From positions 1 through 64,000 of the forward strand of contig JAJDJS010000010.1 in the NCBI GenBank assembly GCA_030267325.1: a stretch of DNA of 64,000 nt. Direction: 5' to 3'. The notes beneath the pieces are model-generated. The model was not told the DNA's origin. It saw nothing but the letters and a program-made list of their open reading frames with translations, and searched no databases. Each line of letters starts with the position of its first letter. Position 1 is the first letter of the stretch. Made by a program: the position numbers and the translations under genes. Origin of the DNA: Desulfosarcina sp. OttesenSCG-928-A07. GTDB taxonomy: Bacteria; Desulfobacterota; Desulfobacteria; Desulfobacterales; Desulfosarcinaceae. Of this stretch, positions 24,278 to 33,702 are shown one piece after another.

Positions 24278-27238
24278 TCATTTTCCCCTGCCTTGCCCTT
24301 TCCCCCGCTTCATCAGGGCGGCCTGAAGATAGGCCACGGCCCGGCCGTTTTCCTTTTCAAGGGCCACCTCAAGGGGCAGGCGTCCGTTATCGTCTCTTTG
24401 GGCCGGATCCGCGCCAGCAGCCAGAAGGGGCGGGATGGAGTCTGAAAATTTACGGTCGCTGGCCGCAAGAGTCAGCATGGTCCAGCCGCCTCGCGCCCTG
24501 GCATTGGCATTGGCCCCGGCCTTGAGATAACGCGTTGTCAGTTCCGGCTCCTTCAGACTGCAGGCCAGCGGAAGCCAGCCGTTCCCGGTTGTTGGATTTG
24601 GATTGGCCCCGGCCCGAAGCAGAAGATCGGCTGTGGGAATCGGCTTCCGGTCTTCATCCCGCACATCGCAGCAGGCCAGGCTCAAAAGCGGAGTGAAGCC
24701 TTGTTTCTCGGTGGCGTTTACCCGTGCGCCCGCCTTGAGCAGGACGTCTGCCAGATCGGGTGTTGTGGCCCGCACTGCCGCATAATGAAGGGCCGAGCCC
24801 TGCTTCTCATCAATGGCGTTCACATCCGCGCCGCAGGATATCAAAAACCTTGCCACGGCCACGCTGTTCTTCTCGCCAAGGGCTGCTGCAATGATCAGGG
24901 CTTCACTGAGAACTTCCGGTTGGGCCGGCGGTTTGCCGCAGGACACAAGCTCCCGCAAGAGGGTCAGGTTGCCGGACCGAGCTGCCAGCAAGATGGCTTT
25001 TTCAGCTTCCTCGCTCTTTGGCCCGGTGGCGGCAATCAGCGCGCGGGCAAAGACCGGGTCTGCATCTTCCGCTTCCGCCAGCCGCTCCAGGGCGGATGTG
25101 GATCTTTTTCCACTGCCCCGCACCGGCGAGCCGGCTTTCAGCAGATCACCGGCCAATTCCCAGGCTTCGGATTCAATGGCCATGTCCAGGGCCCTTTTGC
25201 CAATCCGGCTGATTGGGCGGACATCTGCGCCAGCCTTCAGCAGCATGCGGCCGGCTTCGGTATTGCCGGCATGCGCGGCCTTCATCAGGGGCGTTTCATT
25301 ATCTTGCCCAAAGGTGATGTTGGGATGGGCGCCGGCGGCCAGGAGCAGGCGGAAGTGTTCTTTTTTGAATTGCCAGGGGGCGGTGCCGGCCAGAATGTGC
25401 AGGGGAGTTCCCAGGTAAAAGGTAGCCATGCGAAGTTCCGGCTTGTAGCTGAGAACGGCTTCCAGTACGTCCGGATTGGGATTGTAGAGGGCCTTGAACA
25501 TGGCCTCGGAGTCCAGGTCCCGCACCTTGCAGCCGGCTTTGGCCAGAAGGTGGATCACCTCCGGATGGGGCGTTGTGCCCGCTGCCTGGGAAAGTGCGGT
25601 GTAGTGGTGCTTGACCGTACGTTTTCCGGTCCAGAATTCCTTCTGGAAGATGAGAACCGGCAGTGCGATGACAAATCCCACCGGGTTGGTGCGCCCCTGC
25701 ATCATGGAAATTTCCTCTTTTTCCACCCGGATGCCGGACAGGGACCGCTTGCCGATAAGGCTTTTGATTTCATCGGGCGTGGCCACCAGATAAACCAGCG
25801 GATTAAAGAGTGCATCGTTGGGATTCTGGCGCGCTGCGGCCATGATGCGTTCCCGCTCTGCGTGAAGACGCCGGCGTTCGGCTTCCGCCAGACCGGACGG
25901 GCGAACCCGCAGGTTTCCGGCTTTGTCGATAATACCCGCCTCAATGGCAAAATCCCGGTCCATTTCATCCATAACCGGCTGAATGTCCGCGCCAGCCTGC
26001 ACCAGGGCCAGCGCGCAGCCTGGTTTTTGCGGAAAACGGGTGGAAACACGCAGCGGAAACGCCCTTTCCTTTCCCTTGTCCAGGGGACTGAAACCCAGTT
26101 CCAGCAGATACTGCACCAGATCCGCGCAGTCATGGGGCGATCCCAGGGCCATGAACAGAAGCGAGTTGTTTTCTGTGCGCCAGGTTGCGCCGGACCGGAC
26201 CAGAAAGCGCGCCACATCCGCGCCCATGCCGGACTTGCAGGCCTGCTCCAGGGGCGTTCCATAAGCTCCGCCATTGACATCATTGTACGGCAGCAGCCGG
26301 GCCAGAATGGCCGGATCCGCAGGCGCCACATCCGGGTATTTCCGGCGATATTCCAGACTGGATTTGGGGCGGATCAGGGCGGCGTGGAGCATATTACATC
26401 CGTATTTGTCCTGCCAGGCCGGGTTCACACCGGCGTCCAGCAGCAGTTTTGCCGCCTTGTGCTGCCCGCCCAGAAGGGCCAGTCGCAGGGCTTCTGTTGT
26501 GGGCTTCACCCCTGCATCCAAAAGGGCTGCAACCTTGATGGCCGCCTCTTCCGGGGAAACGGTCAGATGGTGGGGCGTGGCGTCTGGCAGTTCGCGGAAC
26601 TGGTCCTTGTCCGGATCCATGTTCCACCCCAGAAACAGGCGCCAGATGGAGTGCTTTTCCGTGGGCTGGGGGCGGGCCCCTGCCGCAAGGAGCGCGCGGA
26701 AATGCGGTATCCGGTCGGGGGTTTTGGCAGCCAGTGAAAGGGCGGTGTAGCCGGAAGTGCCTTTGGTGAGTGCGTTCAGATCTGGTTTATACCGCAGCAA
26801 GGCCCGGATGGCAGCCGGATCCGGATTGTAAACCGCCAGATGAAGGGCAGTGCGAACGGATTCGGTCGTCCACCACCAGGAGCCGGTTTCCGTCCAGACC
26901 AGCTCGGTCATATCGCTTGTGGCCTGGGGATCACACCCGGCTTTGACCAGAAGGTCAATCACCTCGCCATGGGGCGTTTCCCTGGCCGCCCGCATCAGGG
27001 GCGTGCGCGGTGCGCTCTCATTGGAAAATTTCGCCAAAACCCCGGCCAGGGAATGGCCACTGATCATCTCCCGAACCTGGGCCGGCGTTGCTGCTTCGTA
27101 ATAACCGCCAAGACCCGCCAGAATGCGGACCCGCTCCGGCAGCAGTGCTTCTTTGGCCCAGGCGACCTGTCCCATCTGTGAAATGGCCAGCAGAATGAAA
27201 AAAAGAATGGGAACGTGGAACCAGCAGGTTGGTTTCAT
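24278..27238 (-). CDS. Large exported ankyrin-repeat protein
   Basis: A 986-residue protein starting at ATG 27238, with a signal peptide (MKPTCWFHVPILFFILLAIS, cleavage near AWA-KE). The rest is built of about twenty ankyrin repeats, recognisable by recurring units such as TPLMRAARETPHGEVIDLLV, TPLMKAAHAGNTEAGRMLL and SALHYAAVRATTPDLADVLL, in two halves separated by a non-repeat region around residues 480-560. Ankyrin repeats bind proteins; export to the periplasm or beyond is inferred from the signal peptide. The open frame continues 24 codons upstream but these are not supported by a signal or ribosome-binding site. The direct-repeat copy at 27261-27305 lies just upstream. Confidence 0.85.
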   Translation of the reverse strand: MKPTCWFHVPILFFILLAISQMGQVAWAKEALLPERVRILAGLGGYYEAATPAQVREMISGHSLAGVLAKFSNESAPRTPLMRAARETPHGEVIDLLVKAGCDPQATSDMTELVWTETGSWWWTTESVRTALHLAVYNPDPAAIRALLRYKPDLNALTKGTSGYTALSLAAKTPDRIPHFRALLAAGARPQPTEKHSIWRLFLGWNMDPDKDQFRELPDATPHHLTVSPEEAAIKVAALLDAGVKPTTEALRLALLGGQHKAAKLLLDAGVNPAWQDKYGCNMLHAALIRPKSSLEYRRKYPDVAPADPAILARLLPYNDVNGGAYGTPLEQACKSGMGADVARFLVRSGATWRTENNSLLFMALGSPHDCADLVQYLLELGFSPLDKGKERAFPLRVSTRFPQKPGCALALVQAGADIQPVMDEMDRDFAIEAGIIDKAGNLRVRPSGLAEAERRRLHAERERIMAAARQNPNDALFNPLVYLVATPDEIKSLIGKRSLSGIRVEKEEISMMQGRTNPVGFVIALPVLIFQKEFWTGKRTVKHHYTALSQAAGTTPHPEVIHLLAKAGCKVRDLDSEAMFKALYNPNPDVLEAVLSYKPELRMATFYLGTPLHILAGTAPWQFKKEHFRLLLAAGAHPNITFGQDNETPLMKAAHAGNTEAGRMLLKAGADVRPISRIGKRALDMAIESEAWELAGDLLKAGSPVRGSGKRSTSALERLAEAEDADPVFARALIAATGPKSEEAEKAILLAARSGNLTLLRELVSCGKPPAQPEVLSEALIIAAALGEKNSVAVARFLISCGADVNAIDEKQGSALHYAAVRATTPDLADVLLKAGARVNATEKQGFTPLLSLACCDVRDEDRKPIPTADLLLRAGANPNPTTGNGWLPLACSLKEPELTTRYLKAGANANARARGGWTMLTLAASDRKFSDSIPPLLAAGADPAQRDDNGRLPLEVALEKENGRAVAYLQAALMKRGKGQGRGK

Positions 27239-27260
27239 TTTGGATATTCCTCTCTCATCA

Positions 27261-27305
27261 CCGCTGTCCCCGTCCGCCGGCGTCTGAAGACGGTGTCCGG
27301 AAGCT
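27261..27305. repeat. Left copy of a 45-bp direct repeat flanking darTG
   Basis: This 45-bp segment matches 29080-29124 at 42 positions and in the same orientation; the differences are at its 7th, 19th and 21st bases. The core shared string includes GTCTGAAGACGGTGTCCGGA. The two copies bracket the darT-darG pair, suggesting either an ancestral duplication or the ends of an inserted unit. Confidence 0.8.
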
Positions 27306-27314
27306 ACCAAGCGC

Positions 27315-28376
27315 TCAGGAAGATCCGTCCGGGATTTGCACCGTTGTCCATCCGTGCTTTTTCAGCGCGTCCACCGCTACTTTGACTTGTCGGGGTGTGA
27401 ATGTCTGCTTATGTGTGTTCCATGCATGGATATGGCGAACAATTTCATCCACCGAGTGAACAGGCGCGTGTTTTAATACCCAGTGCGCGGTGGATAAAAG
27501 CTCTAGGCCGGACGGTGCTTCAAAACCATCCACCAATTCCGCAACCCTGCGGATGCGTGCGCGGGTATCCGGATGCCCCTCCAAAAACCGCATCGCCGCC
27601 TCTGTTGCACCCGGCAACAGGGTGAGCGGCTTTCCAGGTGCATCGCCGCCATCGGCATAACCAGAAATCAGGTGGCCTTCAATGCGGTTCAACACATGCC
27701 GCAAATTTTCGGCATAGGGGCCATAGAGCGCTTTTTTGTAGTTGAGCCGTAATGGCTCTCCGGCTTCCTGAAGAAAATACATCAGCTTGTGAAGTTCCAG
27801 AAGAGTGACAACCGGGTCCAGCAAGCCGGCAAGATAAAGGCGCATCAGCTCAATTAACGCGGCCCGGCCCGGCGTCATGGTCGGCGCTGCACGGTGATGG
27901 GTCATCTTGTCCGTATCCGGCGCCCCTTGGGGCTCATAAATGGTAACACGTACGCTGGAAAGCGATTTGAACGCCGCTTCAATGCGGGGTTTGACATCTG
28001 TCCAGTTGAGTCCGCCAAGCCCGCTTCCCAAAGCCGGTATGGCCACAGAATGAATGCCGTATTGCTGTATCGTTTCCACCAATGCCGTGAGCCCGGATTC
28101 AATATCCTTCATCCGGCTCTTTTCGCGCCAATGGCGTTTTGTTGGGAAATTGATGACAAAATGCGGTGCTGTCAATTGGCCGATTTTAAAAACAAACATT
28201 TGGCCTGGTTGTACATCGCCACGTTTGCAGGCTTTGGCATAGGCTTTGAAATTCTCCGGGAAGGCGTGCTTAAATTGAAGCGCAATGCCGCGACCCATCA
28301 CCCCCACACAATTCACCGTATTGACAAGGGCTTCTGAATTTTCCTGTAGAATATCGCCGCTTTTGTATTCAATCAT
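27315..28376 (-). CDS. darG: DarG-type macrodomain antitoxin
   Basis: A 353-residue protein with an N-terminal macrodomain (~1-150): IEYKSGDILQENSEALVNTV, NCVGVMGRGIALQFK, FVINFPTKRHWREKSRM and AIPALGSGLGGLNW. This removes ADP-ribose from thymidine in DNA. The C-terminal ~170 residues (LLELHKLMYFLQEAGEPLRL, YKKALYGPYAENLRHVL) are the helical DarT-binding domain of full-length DarG. The ATG at 28376 has AGGAGG eight bases upstream and lies 16 bp after the darT stop, so they are co-transcribed, toxin first. The longer frame to 28436 overlaps darT and is not supported. Confidence 0.93.
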   Translation of the reverse strand: MIEYKSGDILQENSEALVNTVNCVGVMGRGIALQFKHAFPENFKAYAKACKRGDVQPGQMFVFKIGQLTAPHFVINFPTKRHWREKSRMKDIESGLTALVETIQQYGIHSVAIPALGSGLGGLNWTDVKPRIEAAFKSLSSVRVTIYEPQGAPDTDKMTHHRAAPTMTPGRAALIELMRLYLAGLLDPVVTLLELHKLMYFLQEAGEPLRLNYKKALYGPYAENLRHVLNRIEGHLISGYADGGDAPGKPLTLLPGATEAAMRFLEGHPDTRARIRRVAELVDGFEAPSGLELLSTAHWVLKHAPVHSVDEIVRHIHAWNTHKQTFTPRQVKVAVDALKKHGWTTVQIPDGSS

Positions 28377-28392
28377 CTCCGCTGCCTCCTGA

Positions 28393-29034
28393 TCAATAGT
28401 ACCAGTCCGGTCTGACTTCAACCTGCCGTTGATCACCGTGGGATGTCAGAATGCTGACGGCTTCTTCATACACTGCGTGTGAATATACACCGATCCGTTC
28501 AACCAAAGCCCACGGAAAGCTGTATTCCATCAAAAATTCTGCCTGTTTTTGTTCCCGGCAGTCAGCCCATGATGCCGTCATGATCGCACCCCAATTGATG
28601 CGCCCCAACTGGCTCAGATCCGCATATGCATTAAAATACCGTGATCCCGCGTTGGAGTCCGTAAACACCCAGCGTTTGCCATGTTCATTTGCCCATTTCA
28701 CGGCTTTTTTAAGATCGGCAACGATATGAAGAATCGACTCCTGCCCACCCCGGTATGTGATATCAGGATGGTTGTTCTTGTAAAAGAGATAAAGCATCAC
28801 GGAGCGCGGGCAAAAATAAAATGGAACACAATGGCCTACATACAGTTCCGGATAGCAGGCCAGCTTCAGTTCATAAAGCCGCCGTTGCTTGATACGGTCC
28901 ATGCCGATAACGGTACCGGGCGTGCCACGCCGAACGATTTCCGAATCACACCACAAGCACCCGTCCCTGATCATTGATGAGAGCCGGTCCATATGGACAA
29001 TGTGATAAATTTTCGGATTCGCAGGAACCGTCAT
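28393..29034 (-). CDS. darT: DarT-type DNA thymidine ADP-ribosyltransferase toxin
   Basis: A 213-residue DUF4433-type protein. Features of DarT are KIYHIVHMDRLSSMIRDG (NAD-binding His), GMDRIKQRRLYEL with the conserved Arg pair at 51-52, YVGHCVPFYFCPRSVMLY, and QKQAEFLMEYSFPW with the likely catalytic Glu at 166. DarT ADP-ribosylates thymidine on single-stranded DNA, blocking replication, and has known roles in phage defence. All key residues appear intact, so the toxin is probably active and held in check by the adjacent darG. Confidence 0.93.
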   Translation of the reverse strand: MTVPANPKIYHIVHMDRLSSMIRDGCLWCDSEIVRRGTPGTVIGMDRIKQRRLYELKLACYPELYVGHCVPFYFCPRSVMLYLFYKNNHPDITYRGGQESILHIVADLKKAVKWANEHGKRWVFTDSNAGSRYFNAYADLSQLGRINWGAIMTASWADCREQKQAEFLMEYSFPWALVERIGVYSHAVYEEAVSILTSHGDQRQVEVRPDWYY

Positions 29035-29079
29035 CTCATCCTGCCGTCTCCGCTTTTCAGGTTATCGTCAACCGCCTCT

Positions 29080-29124
29080 CCGCTGCCCCCGTCCGCCAGT
29101 GTCTGAAGACGGTGTCCGGAAGCT
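29080..29124. repeat. Right copy of the 45-bp direct repeat flanking darTG
   Basis: Matches 27261-27305 at 42 of 45 positions in the same orientation. It lies 45 bp upstream of the darT start. The segment from here to 29307 has no gene. Confidence 0.8.
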
Positions 29125-29307
29125 GCCGGGTCCCAAATTCCGGTTTCCCCTGTTGCTGTTTTCTGTCCGTTGCCGAATCATATGGCCCGTGCCACGGCCT
29201 GCTTCACCGGATGGTGCTGGCCTGTAGGATCGCGTTTCCCGTGACGGTTGCGGCGGCGGGGTTTCCGGTTATCGGGACGAACGCGCTGGGCCGCCGGGCT
29301 TTGGGGT

Positions 29308-30384
29308 TTAACTCTCCGACTCGTTATAAGCGCTCAGACTTTTTTCATATTCCGCGGCCCGGGAGATGATGGTGTCCAGCCAGTGGGCAGAGCCCCAGCC
29401 GGCCTTTTTCGCATGCTGCAATAGTGGCGTGATCTGCTCCCCATATTCCACAAAGGCCATGCCAAAATCGGTGTCAAGGGCCATCTGGAAGGCTTTGCGA
29501 AAGTACGCTTCCGTCTGCTGCAGGTCGCCCTCCTGGAACCAGTACATGGCATGAAAAAGGTCCATGTAATATTTCCGCAGCGTATATGCATGCGCATCGC
29601 TTAGCGCCACATACTGCAAAAACGGCGTTTCCAGCGGGGTTGATTGTGCAATGCCAACGCGAATACTGTTCAGGCGATACTCCAGAACCGGTATTTTTCC
29701 GCCGCAAGGCGCCTCCTGAAAGCGCGGCATGTCGCCATTCCAGTTCGTGGTCAGGTTGGCCCATTCCCGAAACGTGTGATACGCGGTCAGAAATTCAGGA
29801 TGGGCCTTGGCCAGTCTGACCACCCCCAGCATGGAGGCCTCCGCCTGCTGCGGCACACCCAGGGCCAGATAGCAGCGAAACCGCATACATTCCGCCAGAA
29901 AGGCATCAGTCGCGCTCTTTTGTGCCGAAGCGTGCGTCTGTTCCGCAAGGTCAAGGGCTTGCCGCGTATTGCAGAGGTAGTAATGAAACTCTGACTGTAC
30001 CTGGCGCACCGTGATGTCGCCCGGTTCGCCATACCAGCGGGAAAAGTGCCGGCGAACATCTGGCAAGGCGTCTATAAAGCTGCGTACTGCGCCAGGCGTT
30101 GTTGAAAAAACAGCAAACCGGTTGGGCGCATCCGCCTGCCATATGCTGCCAAGATGCGGAAACTGCGGCGGTCCGTCAAACCGGGAAATCCTTTCAAGAT
30201 CCGACAGAATCGTATGATCAGCAGCATACAGCTTGATTTGCGCCAGCATTAAAAAGGCTTCCCAAAATGCTTCTGCCGGCGCGCCGGATTCCAGTTCATG
30301 GAACAATCTGGAAAACGCGTCAAACTGATATTCACACGCGTATTGAAACAACAGGTTCAGGTTATGGGGTGTCTGTATCACCAT
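29308..30384 (-). CDS. Helical-repeat hypothetical protein, companion of the MalT-type regulator
   Basis: A 358-residue protein composed mostly of helical pairs, with TPR-like stretches such as FLAECMRFRCYLALGVPQQA and AMYWFQEGDLQQTEAYFRKA near the C-terminus. No signal peptide, membrane segment or HTH is seen. It begins 108 bp after the LuxR regulator stop in the same direction; GGAG precedes the ATG closely. Its helical repeats resemble the sensor part of MalT-type regulators, so it could be a partner or a truncated relative of the upstream gene, but this is a weak impression. No function is assigned. Confidence 0.6.
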   Translation of the reverse strand: MVIQTPHNLNLLFQYACEYQFDAFSRLFHELESGAPAEAFWEAFLMLAQIKLYAADHTILSDLERISRFDGPPQFPHLGSIWQADAPNRFAVFSTTPGAVRSFIDALPDVRRHFSRWYGEPGDITVRQVQSEFHYYLCNTRQALDLAEQTHASAQKSATDAFLAECMRFRCYLALGVPQQAEASMLGVVRLAKAHPEFLTAYHTFREWANLTTNWNGDMPRFQEAPCGGKIPVLEYRLNSIRVGIAQSTPLETPFLQYVALSDAHAYTLRKYYMDLFHAMYWFQEGDLQQTEAYFRKAFQMALDTDFGMAFVEYGEQITPLLQHAKKAGWGSAHWLDTIISRAAEYEKSLSAYNESES

Positions 30385-30491
30385 ATCTCCGGTGTCTTCA
30401 TTAGAAAGTAAAAAATAAAGTAAAAAAAATGCTGCGTGCTGAAGGAATCTTTTCGGAAATTCAATACCTTCCAGGTTCCTGTCTGAACAGT

Positions 30492-33206
30492 TTAAATAAG
30501 ATACGGCGGCGAGCGCAAGTCCGAAGTTCGGTCACGGTTCTTGTCAGACTGCATCTGATAGGATGGTTTGGGCAGATACCCTTCAATGTATTGATGGGCA
30601 ATGGCGATGGACACGGCCTCTGCCCGGTTGCTTGCATCCAGTTTGTTGTAAATGCTGCGAATGGCTGCTTTTACCGTATTGACGGAAATATGCTGCTTAA
30701 GGGCGATTTCCTCCCGCGTCAGGCCCTGGGCAAGGGCCTGCAGGACGTTTTTTTCCCGTTTGGACAAGGGGTTGCTTTTGTTGGTTTGCTGTGGATGCCG
30801 GTTGCGGTATTCGGCACGAACCGCTGCCGCCCGTTTGACAAAATCGCCGGCCTTGTCATCAATCAGATTCAGCCAGTCCAGGTCAAAGTCGTATTGATGC
30901 TGCTTCCGGGCCGCATGAATCAGGGCGCGCACAGGCTCGCCGCCCTCAATGAACAGGGTGGTCAGATTGTTATGATAGCACATGTCATAGGCGCTCCGGA
31001 AAGCCTTCATGGCCCTCTCCGGATTCCCGAGGCCCTGGTGGCCGATGGCCAGAAGGATGAACAGGTAAATACGGTCATGCCAGATGCCGTCAGCCAGAAA
31101 AAGCCCCCGCGGATGTTCCAGCATGCCGACAAGCTGGGCATACTCCTCCCGAGCGGTCAGATATTTGGCATACATGACCTGGGGCCGGCCGCATATCGCC
31201 AGCGGCCGGTTCGAATGATCCATGGTGATGATGGTTTTGGGGATCTGGTTAAAATCATGCAGTTTGAGGTAGTACCAGGTCAGGACCGTATCCCGGATTT
31301 CTTTCAGGACAGGGATTTCATATTTGTCCGCATAGGCGGCAATGCTTTGGGTCTGCTTTGTCATTTCCGGAAGCTCACCCTGCAGCCAGGCGATGCGGGC
31401 CAGCACAAAATAGCCGTTGCAGGCATAATCATGCTGATTGTTGGCCTCGGCCTTGTAGATGCCCTGGTAGGCCTGCTGCCGGGCTTTTTCAAAATCGCCG
31501 ATCATGAAAGCGGATTCAGCAGAAATAATGTGTTCCATCCCGCTCATGCAGCCATGCAGCACCTTGTTGATCCAGGGCGCCGCCCGGTATGCGGCCTGCT
31601 CCATCCGCTCCCGGGCCCCGGGAAGGTTGTCCGACATGGCAAAGCAGCTGTTGTTTTCGATGGCCAGGGTGTTGTGTTTATAATAACTGGCCCCATTGGG
31701 CAGATACGGGTCAGCTTTTTGAAAAAATTCGCCGTAGGTTTCCTGGTTGTATATCATGTGAAGAAAGCCAAGGGCGATGTAGGTGTCGCCCAGCAAGGTG
31801 GTTTCATCTTCCCGGCCGCGATCCAGCAGCCTTTTTTCCAGATTGAACAAGAGTGTCTCTGCTTTTCCCAGCTCCAGGATGTCCATATAAAGATGGGCCC
31901 GGAAATAATCGGCCACCGGATAATCCTGCACCTCCTCCGGCGTCAGCAGATCCAGGTGTTCCAGAAGAAACGCAGCCTCCTGCTCGGTAACGCCGTACAA
32001 TTTTCCGGCAAAGAGGCCGATGGTCTGCAGCATGCGGACGTGGTCTCCACCGTGACGGTAGCAGGCGATGGCCTCCAGTGCGTCACCTGCCGCAGCATAG
32101 TACCGGGCTGCTGTTTTCCAGACGTGCTGTTTATCCGAATCTGTCAAAAGATACTGTTTTTTTTGCAAAAAAAGGTGATAGAGCCGATGAAAAAAAAGCC
32201 GCCCGGTCCCATGCTCGGATATGAAAAAAGGATGGCTTCCCAGAGTTTCTGTGTCAGCCGGATCCCCGTCGTATAAATCAATGACCAGTTCTATGGTGAA
32301 GTGGTTCAAAAAGGACAGGCGGATCAGCGCTGTCTGCTGCGATTTGGGATATGCCAGAAAGAACCGCTCTTCAAACATGTGGGTGATGGTAAGCTCATCC
32401 AGAAGCCGGGTGTTGGGCGCCGTGTTGCGATGCTGAACCAAAAGGCGCAAGGCCAGGGCCCAGCCTTCTGTATGCTGTTCAATGGTGCCCAGCTCGTCCT
32501 GCGTCAGGGGCAGGCCGTGCAGCTGGTAGAGCTCGGCGATCTCATCTGGCGTAAACCGTAAGTCTTTACCCAGCACCAGAAACCGTTTGCTGCTCAGAAA
32601 CGCAATGGACTCGGTGCTGGCCAGTTCGTTGGAGATCAGCACCAGGCGGAAGGGCTCCAGTGCCATCTCAACCATGGTGCGAAAAAAGAATTTGATCTGC
32701 TCATTATAGATGACCCCGAAATCGTCGAATACCCATATTTTCTGCCTGGATCCGGTGCTGTGCTTGACCAGCAGATGAATAAAGGCGTCAAATCGGGGCA
32801 GTGTATCGGGAAATCCCAATGCCTGCATGCCGCGGGCCAGGTCCGGAGCGCCGGGCGTGCAGGCCTGGACCATGTGGTTCCAGAAGTGGGTGGGAAGGTT
32901 GTCCAGGGCTGTTAACCGAAGCCAGAGCGCATCGGTTTTGGATTCGGCCAGATAGTCGGACATGGCCAGGGTTTTGCCGTAACCTGGCCCAGCCAGAATG
33001 ACCAGAAGCGGATGTTCCAGTCCATCGCGAATAAGGGCATTCACCCTGGGGCGGTGCAGTATTCCCTGAGTCTTCGACGCGTTGTTTCGCCGCCGAATCA
33101 CACGGCTCTCTTTTTTAGATAGTGTCACCCCAAAGTCCTCATTTTCAGATGGGATTTTGCGGATCCGGCTGATGATCGTCAAAATGGATGTGGCATTCTG
33201 CGACAT
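30492..33206 (-). CDS. MalT-type STAND LuxR-family transcriptional regulator
   Basis: A 904-residue signal-transduction ATPase. The nucleotide-binding domain has Walker A ILAGPGYGKTLAMSDYLAES (~70-90) and Walker B KIWVFDDFGVIYNEQIKFFF, followed by TEGWALALRLLVQ (winged-helix region), a long helical TPR-like sensor (~400-780) and a C-terminal LuxR HTH, SNPLSKREKNVLQALAQGLT then ISVNTVKAAIRSIYNKLDAS. Like MalT, such proteins oligomerise on binding an inducer plus ATP. The Shine-Dalgarno site before ATG 33206 is weak. Its target and ligand are unknown; the 29308-30384 gene downstream is the nearest candidate partner. Confidence 0.9.
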   Translation of the reverse strand: MSQNATSILTIISRIRKIPSENEDFGVTLSKKESRVIRRRNNASKTQGILHRPRVNALIRDGLEHPLLVILAGPGYGKTLAMSDYLAESKTDALWLRLTALDNLPTHFWNHMVQACTPGAPDLARGMQALGFPDTLPRFDAFIHLLVKHSTGSRQKIWVFDDFGVIYNEQIKFFFRTMVEMALEPFRLVLISNELASTESIAFLSSKRFLVLGKDLRFTPDEIAELYQLHGLPLTQDELGTIEQHTEGWALALRLLVQHRNTAPNTRLLDELTITHMFEERFFLAYPKSQQTALIRLSFLNHFTIELVIDLYDGDPADTETLGSHPFFISEHGTGRLFFHRLYHLFLQKKQYLLTDSDKQHVWKTAARYYAAAGDALEAIACYRHGGDHVRMLQTIGLFAGKLYGVTEQEAAFLLEHLDLLTPEEVQDYPVADYFRAHLYMDILELGKAETLLFNLEKRLLDRGREDETTLLGDTYIALGFLHMIYNQETYGEFFQKADPYLPNGASYYKHNTLAIENNSCFAMSDNLPGARERMEQAAYRAAPWINKVLHGCMSGMEHIISAESAFMIGDFEKARQQAYQGIYKAEANNQHDYACNGYFVLARIAWLQGELPEMTKQTQSIAAYADKYEIPVLKEIRDTVLTWYYLKLHDFNQIPKTIITMDHSNRPLAICGRPQVMYAKYLTAREEYAQLVGMLEHPRGLFLADGIWHDRIYLFILLAIGHQGLGNPERAMKAFRSAYDMCYHNNLTTLFIEGGEPVRALIHAARKQHQYDFDLDWLNLIDDKAGDFVKRAAAVRAEYRNRHPQQTNKSNPLSKREKNVLQALAQGLTREEIALKQHISVNTVKAAIRSIYNKLDASNRAEAVSIAIAHQYIEGYLPKPSYQMQSDKNRDRTSDLRSPPYLI

Positions 33207-33501
33207 CCATTTTCTCGTTTTGGAGCCTTGTGAAAAAAAATGACACTGCCATAAAAAATACCCGTTCGGGTGTATTTTAGAATTCGGAGAAAAGATAAGA
33301 CCACTATATGGGATTGAAAATCCCTTGTGGGTAACGGCAGCGCAATTGTTTCTGCCGAAATCTCACATAAATTTAAAAATATTACAAATTAAGATAGTCG
33401 CACGGAAATATCAGTCTCAGCCATCAACTCTATTTATATGAAAGGAGCCGCAATATCCAAAACATTTTTTACACCTAATTCCTTTATGAAAGGACGGCAA
33501 C
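33207..33501. other. Divergent intergenic region with small hairpins
   Basis: Nearly 300 bp between the MalT-type regulator (minus) and a small cysteine-rich gene (plus). At 33254-33277 an AT-flanked stem ACCCG TT CGGGT is bordered by AAAAATA and TGTATTTT, so it has terminator character on both strands; on the minus strand it would lie in the regulator's leader. A second hairpin GGGATT/AATCCC is at 33310-33324. Two similar strings, TATGAAAGGAGC and TATGAAAGGACG, precede the small gene. Confidence 0.45.
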
Positions 33502-33702
33502 ATGATCTCTTCTCCATGCAAATATTGTGAAAGAAAAAATGACCCCAAAGAAGAGTGTATGAAGGGCTGCAAGATACTTAACGACGTTCAGGGGTTCCAC
33601 CTGACAACGTCCAGAACGTCTTGCTATGGTGCCATTGATTATACAGAAGAGAATCGATACCATATTAAATCGCCGTCGCCTATAGCGATAAATTCGTTAT
33701 GA
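33502..33702 (+). CDS. Small cysteine-rich protein, putative zinc ribbon
   Basis: A 66-residue protein beginning MISSPCKYCERKNDPKEECM, with cysteines spaced CxxC...CxxxC (residues 6, 9, 19, 23) and one more near residue 41. The spacing could bind zinc. AAAGGA lies nine bases before the ATG. It stands alone between divergent regulators, and its codons are more AT-rich than those of neighbouring genes. I recognise no named family. Confidence 0.6.
   Translation: MISSPCKYCERKNDPKEECMKGCKILNDVQGFHLTTSRTSCYGAIDYTEENRYHIKSPSPIAINSL

Noticed and set aside
24701-26737. Plus-strand open frame of 678 codons
   Set aside because: It lies antisense to the ankyrin gene, has no recognisable domain, and results from the high-GC codon bias of the real gene.
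30429-32276. Plus-strand open frame of 615 codons
   Set aside because: Antisense to the MalT-type regulator, whose Walker and HTH motifs are intact; the plus-strand translation shows no domain.
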